Positions 13,236 to 27,319 of a stretch of DNA of 64,000 nt are shown here, one piece after another (positions within the stretch are counted from its first letter, which is position 1; every line of letters starts with the position of its first letter). The notes beneath the pieces were generated by a model. The model saw only the letters and a list, made by a program, of their open reading frames with translations, did no database searches and had not been told where the DNA came from. The stretch spans positions 806,001 through 870,000 of the forward strand of contig NW_027473345.1 in NCBI RefSeq assembly GCF_050947335.1. Direction: 5' to 3'. A program made the position numbers and the translations under genes. The DNA is from Megachile rotundata (taxonomy: Eukaryota > Arthropoda > Insecta > Hymenoptera > Megachilidae).

Positions 13236-14169
13236 TAATTATGATTGTATGATAGTGATTGTGTGATTTTGATTGTACGATTGTGGTTCTATGATTGTGA
13301 TTGTATGGTTGTGATTGTATGATTGTGATTGTATGATTGTGATTGTATGATTGTGATTGTACGATTGTGATTGTACGATTGTGATTGTACGATTGTGATT
13401 GTACGATTGTGATTGTATGATTGTGATTGTATGATTGTGATTGTATGATTGTGATTGTATGATTGTGATTGTATGATTGTGATTGTATGATTGTGATTGT
13501 ATCATTGTGATTGTGTGATTGCGTTTGTATGATTCTAATTGTATGCATGTGAATGTATAATTCTGATTGTATGTTTGTGATAATATGATTGCGATTGTAT
13601 CATTGTGACTGTATGATTGTGATTGTATGATTGTGATTGTATGATTGTGTTTGTATGATTGCGATTGTATGATTATGATTTTGTGCATGTGATTGTATGA
13701 TTGTGATTGTATGATTGTGATTATATGATTGTGATTGTATGACTGTGATTGTATGATTGTGATTGTATGATTGTGATTGCATGATTGTTATTGTATGATT
13801 GTGATTGTATAATTGTGATTGTATGATTGTGATTGTATCATTGTGATTGTATGATTGTGATTGTATGATTGTGATTCTATGATTGTGATTGTAGGATTGT
13901 GATTGTACAATTGCGGTTGTCTGATTGCGATTGTGTGATTGTGATTGTATGATTGTGTTTGTGTGATTGCGTTCGTATGATTCTAATTGTATGCATGTGA
14001 ATGTATAATTCTGATTGTATATTTGTGATAATATGATTGCGATTGTATGATTGTGATTGTATGATTGTTACTGTGTGATTGTGATTGTATCATTGTGATT
14101 GTATGATTGTGATTGTATGATTGTGATTGTATGATTGTGATTGTATGATTGTAATTGTATGATTGTGAT

Positions 14170-16170
14170 GGTGTGATTGTGATTGCATGATTGTGATTGC
14201 ATGATTGTGATTGTATGATGGTGATTGTGTGATTGCGTTTGTATGATGCTAATTGTATGCATGTGAATGTATAATTCTGATTTTATGTTTGTGATAATAT
14301 GATTGCGATTGTAGGATTGTGATTGTATGATTGTGATTGTAAGATTGTAATTGTATGATTGTGATTGTATTATTTTGATTGTATAATTGTGATTGTATGA
14401 ATGTGATTGTATAATTGTGATTGTATGATTGTGATTGTATGATTGTGATTGTATGACTGTGATTGTATGATTGTGATTGTATGATTGTGATTGTATGATT
14501 GTGATCGTAAGACTGTGATTGTATGATTGTGATTGTATGATTGTGATTGTATGATTGTGATTGCATGATTGTGATTGTGTGATTGTGATTGTACGTTTGT
14601 GGTTCCTTGATTGTAATTGTATGATTGTGTTTGTATAATTGTGATTGTATGATTGTGATTGTATGATTGTGATTGTATGATTGTGATTGTATGATTGTGA
14701 TTGTATGGTTGTGATTGTATGATTGTGATTGTATGATTGTGATTGTATGATTGTGATTGTATGATTGTGATTGTATGATTGCGATTGTATGATTGTGATT
14801 GTATGATTGTGATTGGATGATTGTGATTGTATGACTGTCATTGTATGATTGTGATTGTATGATTGTGATCGTAAGAATGTGATTGTATGATTGTGATTGT
14901 ATGATTGTGATTGTATGATTGTGATTGTATGATTGTGATTGCATGATTGTGACTGTGTGATTGTGATTGTACGATTGTGGTTCTGTGATTGTAATTGTAT
15001 GATTGTGTTTGTATAATTGTGATTGTATGATTGTGATTGTATGATTGTGATTGTATGATTGTGATTGTATGATTGTGATTGTATGATTGTGATTGTATGA
15101 TTGTGATTGTATGATTGTGATTGTATGATTGTGATTGTATGATTGTGATTGTATGATTGCGATTGTCTGATTGCGATTGTGTGATTGTGACTGTATGATT
15201 GTGATTCTATGATTGTGATTGTATGATTGTAATTGTATGAATGTGATTGTATGATTGTGATTGTGTGATTGCGTTTGTATGATTCTAATTGTATGCATGT
15301 GAATGTATAGTTCTGATTGTATGATTGTGATTGTATGATTGTGATTGTGTGATTGTGATTGTATGATTGTGATTGTATGATTGTGATTGTATGATTGTGA
15401 TTGTTTGACTGTGATTGTATGATTGTGATTGTATGATTGTGATTGTACGATTGTGATTGTATGATTGTCATTGTATGATTGTGATTGTATGATTGTGGTT
15501 GTATGATTGTGATTGTATGACTGTGATTGTATGATTGTGATTGTATGATTGTGATTGTATGATTGTGATTGTGTGATTGCGTTTGTATGATTCTAATTGT
15601 ATGCATGTGAATGTATAATTCTGATTGTATGATTGTGATAATATGATTGCGATTGTATGATTGTGACTGTATGATTGTGATTGTATGATTGTGATTGTAT
15701 GATTGTGTTTATATGATTGCGATTGTATGATTATGATTGTGTGAATGTGATTGTATGATTGTGATTGTATGATTGTGATTATATGATTGTGATTGTATGA
15801 CTGTGATTGTATGATTGTGATTGTATGATTGTGATTGCATGATTGTTATTGTATGATTGTGATTGCATAATTGTGATTGTATGATTGTGATTGTATCAAT
15901 GTGATTGTATGATTGTGATTGTATGATTGTGATTCTATGATTGTGATTGTTGGATTGCGATTGTACAATTGCGATTGTCTGATTGCGATTGTGTGATTGT
16001 GATTGTATGATTGTGTTTGTGTGATTGCGTTTGTATGATTCTAATTGTATGCATGTGAATGAATAATTCTGATTGTATATTTGTGATAATATGATTGCGA
16101 TTGTATGATTGTGATTGTATGATTGTGATTGTATGATTGTGATTATATGATTGTGATTGCATGATTGTGA
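14170..16170 (+). repeat. Duplicated segment E, copy 2
   Basis: Partner of the 10.3-12.2 kb segment with the same rare variants (GTACGTTTGTGGTTCCTTG near 14592, GAATGAATAATTCTG near 16058). It is itself part of the larger 14.4-25.0 kb block, so duplications are nested here. Confidence 0.75.
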
Positions 16171-16609
16171 TTGTATGATTGTGATTGTATGATTGTGATT
16201 GTATGATTGTGATTGTATGATTGTGATTGTGTGATTGCGTTTGTATGATTCTAATTGTATGCATGCGAATGTATAATTCTGATTGTATGTTTGTGATAAT
16301 ATGATTGCGATTGTATGATTGTGACTGTATGATTGTGATTGTATGAATGAGATTGTATGATTGTGATTGTATGATTGCGATTGTATGATTGTGATCGTAA
16401 CACTGTGATTGTATGATTGTGATTGTATGATTGTGATTGTATGATTGTGATTGTATGATTGTGATTGTATGATTGTGATTGTATGATTTTGATTGTATAA
16501 TTGTGATTGTGTGATAGTGATTGTGTGATTGTGACTGCATGATTGTGATTCTATGATTGTGATTGTATGATTGTAATTGTACGATTATGATTGTATGATT
16601 GTGATTGTA

Positions 16610-16693
16610 TGATTCTACTTGCGTGATTGTGATTGTATGATTGTGAATATATAATTGTATTTGAGTTACTGTGATTGCCGGATTGCTATTGTA
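16610..16693 (+). repeat. Cassette B copy 5 (B3)
   Basis: CCGG at 16678, 3458 bp (247 units exactly) after copy 4. Followed by TAATTCTG and TGATTTTG. Confidence 0.92.
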
Positions 16694-16824
16694 TAATTCT
16701 GATTGTATGATAGTGATTGTGTGATTTTGATTGTACGATTGTGGTTCTATGATTGTGATTGTATGATTGTGATTGTATGATTGTGATTGTATGATTGTGA
16801 TTGTATGATTGTGATTGTATGATT

Positions 16825-19526
16825 GTGATTGTATGATTGTGATTGTATGATTGTGATTGTATGATTGTGATTGTATGATTGTGATTGTATGATTGTGATT
16901 GTATGATTGTGATTGTATGATTGGGATTGTATGATTGTGATTGTATCATTGTGATTGTGTGATTGTGTTTGTATGATTCTAATTGTATGCATGTGAATGT
17001 ATAATTCTGATTGTATGTTTGTGATAATATGATTGCGATTGTATCATTGTGACTGTATGATTGTGATTGTATGATTGTGATTGTATGATTGTGTTTGTAT
17101 GATTGCGATTGTATGATTATGATTTTGTGAATGTGATTGTATGATTGTGATTGTATGATTGTGATTATATGATTGTGATTGTATGACTGTGATTGTATGA
17201 TTGTGATTGTATGATTGTGATTGCATGATTGTTATTGTATGATTGTGATTGTATAATTGTGATTGTATGATTGTGATTGTATCATTGTGATTGTATGATT
17301 GTGATTGTATGATTGTAATTCTATGATTGTGATTGTAGGACTGTGATTGTACAATTGCGGTTGTCTGATTGCGATTGTGTGATTGTGACTGTATGATTGT
17401 GTTTGTGTGATTGCGTTTGTATGATTCTAATTGTATGCATGTGAATGTATAATTCTGATTGTATATTTGTGATAATATGATTGCTATTGTATGATTGCGA
17501 TTGTATGATTGTGATTGTATGATTGTTACTGTGTGATTGTGATTGTATCATTGTGATTGTATGATTGTGATTGTATGATTGTGATTGTATGATTGTGATT
17601 GTATGATTGTGATTGTATGATTGTGATTGTATGATTGTGATTGTATGATTGCGATTGTATGATTGTGATGGTGTGATTGTGATTGCATGATTGTGATTGC
17701 ATGATTGTGATTGTATGATGGTGATTGTGTGATTGCGTTTGTATGATGCTAATTGTATGCATGTGAATGTATAATTCTGATTGTATGTTTGTGATAATAT
17801 GATTGCGATTGTAGGATTGTGATTGTATGATTGTGATTGTAAGATTGTAATTGTATGATTGTGATTGTATTATTTTGATTGTATAATTGTGATTGTATGA
17901 AAGTGATTGTATAATTGTGATTGTATGATTGTGATTGTATGATTGTGATTGTATGATTGTGATTGTATGATTGTGATTGTATGATTGTGATTGTATGACT
18001 GTGATTGTATGATTGTGATTGTATGATTGTGATCGTAAGACTGTGATTGTATGATTGTGATTGTATAATTGTGATTGTATAATTGTGATTGCATGATTGT
18101 GATTGTATGATTGTCATTGTACGATTGTGGTTGTATGATTGTGATTGTATGATTGTGATTGTATGATTGTGATTGTATGATTGTGATTGTATGATTGTGA
18201 TTGTATGATTGTGATTGTATGATTGTGATTGTATGATTGTGATTGTATGATTGTGATTGTATGATTGTGATTGTATGATTGTGATTGTGTGATTGCGTTT
18301 GTATGATTCTAATTGTATGCATGTGAATGTATAGTTCTGATTGTATGATTGTGATTGTGTGATTGTGTTTGTATGATTGTGATTGTATGATTGTGATTGC
18401 ATGATTGTGATTGTATGATTGTCATTGTACGATTGTGGTTGTATGATTGTGATTGTATGATTGTGATTGTATGATTGTGATTGTATGATTGTGATTGTAT
18501 GATTGTGATTGTATGATTGTGATTGTATGATTGTGATTGTATGATTGCGATTGTCTGATTGCGATTGTGTGATTGTGACTGTATGATTGTGATTGTATGA
18601 TTGTGATTCTATGATTGTGATTCTATGATTGTAATTGTATGAATGTGATTGTATGATTGTGATTGTCTGATTGCGTTTGTATGATTCTAATTGTATGCAT
18701 GTGAATGTATAATTCTGATTGTATGATTGTGATTGTATAATTGTGATTGTATAATTGTGATTGTACGATTCTGGTTCTATGATTGCAATTGTATGATTGT
18801 GTTTGTATAATTGTGATTGTATGATTGTGATTGTATGATTGTGATTGTATGACTGTGATTGTATGATTGTGATTGTATGATTGTGATTGTATGATTGTGA
18901 TTGTATGATTGTGATTGTATGATTGTGATTGTATGATTGTGATTGTGTGATTGCGTTTGTATGATTCTAATTGTATGCATGCGAATGTATAATTCTGATT
19001 GCATGATTGTGATTCTATGATTGTGATTGTATGATTGTAATTGTATGAATGTGATTGTATGATTGTGATTGTGTGATTGCGTTTGTATGATTCTAATTGT
19101 ATGCATGTGAATGTATAGTTCTGATTGTATGATTGTGATTGTATGATTGTGATTGTGTGATTGTGTTTGTATGATTGTGATTGTATGATTGTGATTGTAT
19201 GACTGTGATTGTATGATTGTGATTGTATAATTGTGTTTGTATAATTGTGATTGCATGATTGTTATTGTATGATTGTCATTGTACGATTGTGGTTGTACGA
19301 TTGTGATTGTATGATTGTGATTGTATGATTGTGATTGTATGATTGTGATTGTATGATTGTGATTGTATGATTGTGATTGTATGATTGTGATTGTATGATT
19401 GTGATTGTATGATTGTGATTGTATGATTGTGATTGTGTGATTGCGTTTGTATGATTCTAATTGTAGGCATGCGAATGTATAATTCTGATTGTATGTTTGT
19501 GATAATATGATTGCGATTGTATGATT
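16825..19526 (+). repeat. 2.7-kb tandem duplication, copy 1
   Basis: Markers at 16988, 17436, 17758, 18318, 18696, 18976, 19102 and 19466 recur at 19690, 20138, 20460, 21006, 21384, 21664, 21790 and 22140. Offsets run 2702, 2688 and finally 2674 bp, all whole units. Boundaries fall in consensus tracts and are approximate. Confidence 0.85.
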
Positions 19527-22214
19527 GTGATTGTATGATTGTGATTGTATGATTGTGATTGTATGATTGTGATTGTATGATTGTGATTGTATGATTGTGA
19601 TTGTATGATTGTGATTGTATGATTGGGATTGTATGATTGTGATTGTATCATTGTGATTGTGTGATTGTGTTTGTATGATTCTAATTGTATGCATGTGAAT
19701 GTATAATTCTGATTGTATGTTTGTGATAATATGATTGCGATTGTATCATTGTGACTGTATGATTGTGATTGTATGATTGTGATTGTATGATTGTGTTTGT
19801 ATGATTGCGATTGTATGATTATGATTTTGTGAATGTGATTGTATGATTGTGATTGTATGATTGTGATTATATGATTGTGATTGTATGACTGTGATTGTAT
19901 GATTGTGATTGTATGATTGTGATTGCATGATTGTTATTGTATGATTGTGATTGTATAATTGTGATTGTATGATTGTGATTGTATCATTGTGATTGTATGA
20001 TTGTGATTGTATGATTGTAATTCTATGATTGTGATTGTAGGATTGTGATTGTACAATTGCGGTTGTCTGATTGCGATTGTGTGATTGTGACTGTATGATT
20101 GTGTTTGTGTGATTGCGTTTGTATGATTCTAATTGTATGCATGTGAATGTATAATTCTGATTGTATATTTGTGATAATATGATTGCTATTGTATGATTGC
20201 GATTGTATGATTGTGATTGTATGATTGTTACTGTGTGATTGTGATTGTATCATTGTGATTGTATGATTGTGATTGTATGATTGTGATTGTATGATTGTGA
20301 TTGTATGATTGTGATTGTATGATTGTGATTGTATGATTGTGATTGTATGATTGCGATTGTATGATTGTGATGGTGTGATTGTGATTGCATGATTGTGATT
20401 GCATGATTGTGATTGTATGATGGTGATTGTGTGATTGCGTTTGTATGATGCTAATTGTATGCATGTGAATGTATAATTCTGATTGTATGTTTGTGATAAT
20501 ATGATTGCGATTGTAGGATTGTGATTGTATGATTGTGATTGTAAGATTGTAATTGTATGATTGTGATTGTATTATTTTGATTGTATAATTGTGATTGTAT
20601 GAAAGTGATTGTATAATTGTGATTGTATGATTGTGATTGTATGATTGTGATTGTATGATTGTGATTGTATGATTGTGATTGTATGACTGTGATTGTATGA
20701 TTGTGATTGTATGATTGTGATCGTAAGACTGTGATTGTATGATTGTGATTGTATAATTGTGATTGTATAATTGTGATTGCATGATTGTGATTGTATGATT
20801 GTCATTGTACGATTGTGGTTGTATGATTGTGATTGTATGATTGTGATTGTATGATTGTGATTGTATGATTGTGATTGTATGATTGTGATTGTATGATTGT
20901 GATTGTATGATTGTGATTGTATGATTGTGATTGTATGATTGTGATTGTATGATTGTGATTGTATGATTGTGATTGTGTGATTGCGTTTGTATGATTCTAA
21001 TTGTATGCATGTGAATGTATAGTTCTGATTGTATGATTGTGATTGTGTGATTGTGTTTGTATGATTGTGATTGTATGATTGTGATTGCATGATTGTGATT
21101 GTATGATTGTCATTGTACGATTGTGGTTGTATGATTGTGATTGTATGATTGTGATTGTATGATTGTGATTGTATGATTGTGATTGTATGATTGTGATTGT
21201 ATGATTGTGATTGTATGATTGTGATTGTATGATTGCGATTGTCTGATTGCGATTGTGTGATTGTGACTGTATGATTGTGATTGTATGATTGTGATTCTAT
21301 GATTGTGATTCTATGATTGTAATTGTATGAATGTGATTGTATGATTGTGATTGTCTGATTGCGTTTGTATGATTCTAATTGTATGCATGTGAATGTATAA
21401 TTCTGATTGTATGATTGTGATTGTATAATTGTGATTGTATAATTGTGATTGTACGATTCTGGTTCTATGATTGCAATTGTATGATTGTGTTTGTATAATT
21501 GTGATTGTATGATTGTGATTGTATGATTGTGATTGTATGACTGTGATTGTATGATTGTGATTGTATGATTGTGATTGTATGATTGTGATTGTATGATTGT
21601 GATTGTATGATTGTGATTGTATGATTGTGATTGTGTGATTGCGTTTGTATGATTCTAATTGTATGCATGCGAATGTATAATTCTGATTGCATGATTGTGA
21701 TTCTATGATTGTGATTGTATGATTGTAATTGTATGAATGTGATTGTATGATTGTGATTGTGTGATTGCGTTTGTATGATTCTAATTGTATGCATGTGAAT
21801 GTATAGTTCTGATTGTATGATTGTGATTGTATGATTGTGATTGTGTGATTGTGTTTGTATGATTGTGATTGTATGATTGTGATTGTATGACTGTGATTGT
21901 ATGATTGTGATTGTATAATTGTGTTTGTATAATTGTGATTGCATGATTGTTATTGTATGATTGTCATTGTACGATTGTGGTTGTATGATTGTGATTGTAT
22001 GATTGTGATTGTATGATTGTGATTGTATGATTGTGATTGTATGATTGTGATTGTATGATTGTGATTGTATGATTGTGATTGTATGATTGTGATTGTATGA
22101 TTGTGATTGTGTGATTGCGTTTGTATGATTCTAATTGTAGGCATGCGAATGTATAATTCTGATTGTATGTTTGTGATAATATGATTGCGATTGTATGATT
22201 GTGACTGTATGATT
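19527..22214 (+). repeat. 2.7-kb tandem duplication, copy 2
   Basis: Adjacent to copy 1. A visible difference is TAGGATTG near 20038 against TAGGACTG near 17336. Copy 2 continues into GTGACTG variants (22201), which copy 1 lacks at its junction (about 19525). Confidence 0.85.
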
Positions 22215-23371
22215 GTGATTGTATGAATGTGATTGTATGATTGTGATTGTATGATTGCGATTTTATGATTGTGATCGTAAGACTGTGATTGTATGATTGT
22301 GATTGTATGATTGTGATTGTATGATTGTGATTGTATGATTGTGATTGTATGATTGTGATTGTATGATTGTGATTGTATGATTGTGATTGTATGACTGTGA
22401 TTGTATGATTGTGATTGTATGATTGTGATTGTATGATTGTGATTGTATGATTGTGATTGTATGATTGTGATTGTATGATTGTGATTGTGTGATTGCGTTT
22501 GTATGATTCTAATTGTATGCAAGCGAATGTATAATTCTGATTGCATGATTGTGATTCTATGATTGTGATTGTATGATTGTAATTGTATGAATGTGATTGT
22601 ATGATTGTGATTGTGTGATTGCGTTTGTATGATTCTAATTGTATGCATGTGAATGTATAGTTCTGATTGTATGATTGTGATTGTATGATTGTGATTGTAT
22701 GATTGTGATTGTGTGATTGTGTTTGTATGATTGTGATTGTATGATTGTGATTGTATGACTGTGATTGTATGATTGTGATTGTATAATTGTGTTTGTATAA
22801 TTGTGATTGCATGATTGTTATTGTATGATTGTCATTGTACGATTGTGGTTGTATGATTGTGATTGTATGATTGTGATTGTATGATTGTGATTGTATGATT
22901 GTGATTGTATGATTGTGATTGTATGATTGTGATTGTATGATTGTGATTGTATGATTGTGATTGTATGATTGTGATTGTGTGATTGCGTTTGTATGATTCT
23001 AATTGTAGGCATGCGAATGTATAATTCTGATTGTATGTTTGTGATAATATGATTGCGATTGTATGATTGTGACTGTATGATTGTGATTGCATGAATGTGA
23101 TTGTATGATTGTGATTGTATGATTGCGATTTTATGATTGTGATCGTAAGACTGTGATTGTATGATTGTGATTGTATGATTGTGATTGTATGATTGTGATT
23201 GTATGATTGTGATTGTATGATTGTGATTGTATGATTGTGATTGTATGATTTTGATTGTATAATTGTGATTGTGTGATAGTGATTGTGTGATTGTGACTGC
23301 ATGATTGTGATTCTATGATTGAGATTGTATGATTGTAATTGTACGATTATGATTGTATGATTGTGATTGTA

Positions 23372-23455
23372 TGATTCTACTTGCGTGATTGTGATTGTAT
23401 GATTGTGAATATATAATTGTATTTGAGTTACTGTGATTGCCGGATTGCTATTGTA
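23372..23455 (+). repeat. Cassette B copy 6 (B3)
   Basis: CCGG at 23440, 6762 bp (483 units exactly) after copy 5. It shares a GAGATTG variant just upstream (about 23321) with copies 8 and 9, which marks those three as close relatives. Confidence 0.92.
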
Positions 23456-26400
23456 TAATTCTGATTGTATGATAGTGATTGTGTGATTTTGATTGTACGA
23501 TTGTGGTTCTATGATTGTGATTGTATGATTGTGATTGTATGATTGTGATTGTATGATTGTGATTGTATGATTGTGATTGTATGATTGTGATTGTATGATT
23601 GTGATTGTATGATTGTGATTGTATGATTGTGATTGTATGATTGTGATTGTATGATTGGGATTGTATGGTTGTGATTGTATCATTGTGATTGTGTGATTGT
23701 GTTTGTATGATTCTAATTGTATGCATGTGAATGTATAATTCTGATTGTATGTTTGTGATAATATGATTGCGATTGTATCATTGTGACTGTATGATTGTGA
23801 TTGTATGATTGTGATTGTATGATTGTGTTTGTATGATTGCGATTGTATGATTATGATTTTGTGAATGTGATTGTATGATTGTGATTGTATGATTGTGATT
23901 ATATGATTGTGATTGTATGACTGTGATTGTATGATTGTGATTGTATGATTGTGATTGCATGATTGTTATTGTATGATTGTGATTGTATAATTGTGATTGT
24001 ATGATTGTGATTGTATCATTGTGATTGTATGATTGTGATTGTATGATTGTGATTCTATGATTGTGATTGTAGGATTGTGATTGTACAATTGCGGTTGTCT
24101 GATTGCGATTGTGTGATTGTGACTGTATGATTGTGTTTGTGTGATTGCGTTTGTATGATTCTAATTGTATGCATGTGAATGTATAATTCTGATTGTATAT
24201 TTGTGATAATATGATTGCTATTGTATGATTGCGATTGTATGATTGTGATTGTATGATTGTTACTGTGTGATTGTGATTGTATCATTGTGATTGTATGATT
24301 GTGATTGTATGATTGTGATTGTATGATTGTGATTGTATGATTGTGATTGTATGATTGTGATTGTATGATTGTGATGGTGTGATTGTGATTGCATGATTGT
24401 GATTGCATGATTGTGATTGTATGATGGTGATTGTGTGATTGCGTTTGTATGATGCTAATTGTATGCATGTGAATGTATAATTCTGATTGTATGTTTGTGA
24501 TAATATGATTGCGATTGTAGGATTGTGATTGTATGATTGTGATTGTAAGATTGTAATTGTATGATTGTGATTGTATTATTTTGATTGTATAATTGTGATT
24601 GTATGAATGTGATTGTATAATTGTGATTGTATGATTGTGATTGTATGATTGTGATTGTATGATTGTGATTGTATGACTGTGATTGTATGATTGTGATTGT
24701 ATGATTGTGATCGTAAGACTGTGATTGTATGATTGTGATTGTATAATTGTGATTGTATAATTGTGATTGCATGATTGTGATTGTATGATTGTCATTGTAC
24801 GATTGTGGTTGTATGATTGTGATTGTATGATTGTGATTGTATGATTGTGATTGTATGATTGTGATTGTATGATTGTGATTGTATGATTGTGATTGTATGA
24901 TTGTGATTGTATGATTGTGATTGTATGATTGTGATTGTATGATTGTGATTGTATGATTGTGATTGTATGATTGTGATTGTATGATTGTGATTGTATGATT
25001 GTGATTGTATTATTTTGATTGTATAATTGTGATTGTATGAATGTGATTGTATAATTGTGATTGTATGATTGTGATTGTATGATTGTGATTGTATGACTGT
25101 GATTGTATGATTGTGATTGTATGATTGTGATTGTATGATTGTGATCGTAAGACTGTGATTGTATGATTGTGATTGTATGATTGTGATTGTATGATTGTGA
25201 TTGCATGATTGTGATTGTGTGATTGTGATTGTACGTTTGTGGTTCCTTGATTGTAATTGTATGATTGTGTTTGTATAATTGTGATTGTATGATTGTGATT
25301 GTATGATTGTGATTGTATGATTGTGATTGTATGATTGTGATTGTATGGTTGTGATTGTATGATTGTGATTGTATGATTGTGATTGTATGATTGTGATTGT
25401 ATGATTGTGATTGTATGATTGCGATTGTATGATTGTGATTGTATGATTGTGATTGGATGATTGTGATTGTATGACTGTCATTGTATGATTGTGATTGTAT
25501 GATTGTGATCGTAAGAATGTGATTGTATGATTGTGATTGTATGATTGTGATTGTATGATTGTGATTGTATGATTGTGATTGCATGATTGTGATTGTGTGA
25601 TTGTGATTGTACGATTGTGGTTCTGTGATTGTAATTGTATGATTGTGTTTGTATAATTGTGATTGTATGATTGTGATTGTATGATTGTGATTGTATGATT
25701 GTGATTGTATGATTGTGATTGTATGATTGTGATTGTATGATTGTGATTGTATGATTGTGATTGTATGATTGTGATTGTATGATTGTGATTGTATGATTGC
25801 GATTGTCTGATTGCGATTGTGTGATTGTGACTGTATGATTGTGATTCTATGATTGTGATTGTATGATTGTAATTGTATGAATGTGATTGTATGATTGTGA
25901 TTGTGTGATTGCGTTTGTATGATTCTAATTGTATGCATGTGAATGTATAGTTCTGATTGTATGATTGTGATTGTATGATTGTGATTGTGTGATTGTGATT
26001 GTATGATTGTGATTGTATGATTGTGATTGTATGATTGTGATTGTTTGACTGTGATTGTATGATTGTGATTGTATGATTGTGATTGTACGATTGTGATTGT
26101 ATGATTGTCATTGTATGATTGTGATTGTATGATTGTGGTTGTATGATTGTGATTGTATGACTGTGATTGTATGATTGTGATTGTATGATTGTGATTGTAT
26201 GATTGTGATTGTGTGATTGCGTTTGTATGATTCTAATTGTATGCATGTGAATGTATAATTCTGATTGTATGATTGTGATAATATGATTGCGATTGTATGA
26301 TTGTGACTGTATGATTGTGATTGTATGATTGTGATTGTATGATTGTGTTTATATGATTGCGATTGTATGATTATGATTGTGTGAATGTGATTGTATGATT

Positions 26401-27235
26401 GTGATTGTATGATTGTGATTATATGATTGTGATTGTATGACTGTGATTGTATGATTGTGATTGTATGATTGTGATTGCATGATTGTTATTGTATGATTGT
26501 GATTGCATAATTGTGATTGTATGATTGTGATTGTATCAATGTGATTGTATGATTGTGATTGTATGATTGTGATTCTATGATTGTGATTGTTGGATTGCGA
26601 TTGTACAATTGCGATTGTCTGATTGCGATTGTGTGATTGTGATTGTATGATTGTGTTTGTGTGATTGCGTTTGTATGATTCTAATTGTATGCATGTGAAT
26701 GAATAATTCTGATTGTATATTTGTGATAATATGATTGCGATTGTATGATTGTGATTGTATGATTGTGATTGTATGATTGTGATTATATGATTGTGATTGC
26801 ATGATTGTGATTGTATGATTGTGATTGTATGATTGTGATTGTATGATTGTGATTGTATGATTGTGATTGTGTGATTGCGTTTGTATGATTCTAATTGTAT
26901 GCATGCGAATGTATAATTCTGATTGTATGTTTGTGATAATATGATTGCGATTGTATGATTGTGACTGTATGATTGTGATTGTATGAATGAGATTGTATGA
27001 TTGTGATTGTATGATTGCGATTGTATGATTGTGATCGTAACACTGTGATTGTATGATTGTGATTGTATGATTGTGATTGTATGATTGTGATTGTATGATT
27101 GTGATTGTATGATTTTGATTGTATAATTGTGATTGTGTGATAGTGATTGTGTGATTGTGACTTCATGATTGTGATTCTATGATTGTGATTGTATGATTGT
27201 AATTGTACGATTATGATTGTATGATTGTGATTGTA

Positions 27236-27319
27236 TGATTCTACTTGCGTGATTGTGATTGTATGATTGTGAATATATAATTGTATTTGAGTTACTGTGA
27301 TTGCCGGATTGCTATTGTA
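27236..27319 (+). repeat. Cassette B copy 7 (B3)
   Basis: CCGG at 27304, 276 units after copy 6. It is the partner of copy 5 at an offset of 10,626 bp, inside the large 14-33 kb duplication. Confidence 0.92.

Larger units (their letters stand above)
14361..25000 (+). repeat. Large tandem duplication L, copy 1
   Basis: Markers from 15294 to 16988 recur 10,626-10,640 bp later. Markers from 20138 to 24464 recur 7910-7952 bp later. The two offsets differ by the extra 2.7-kb duplication present only in this copy. The junction with copy 2 lies in a pure consensus tract near 25,000. Confidence 0.82.

Noticed and set aside
24055..25938. 627-codon minus-strand ORF and dozens of similar ORFs as a repetitive protein family
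   Set aside because: The peptide is a direct readout of the 14-mer and appears in all three frames. Lengths depend on where chance CTA, TCA, TTA and CAT variants fall. No signal peptide, domain, splice or promoter evidence is present.
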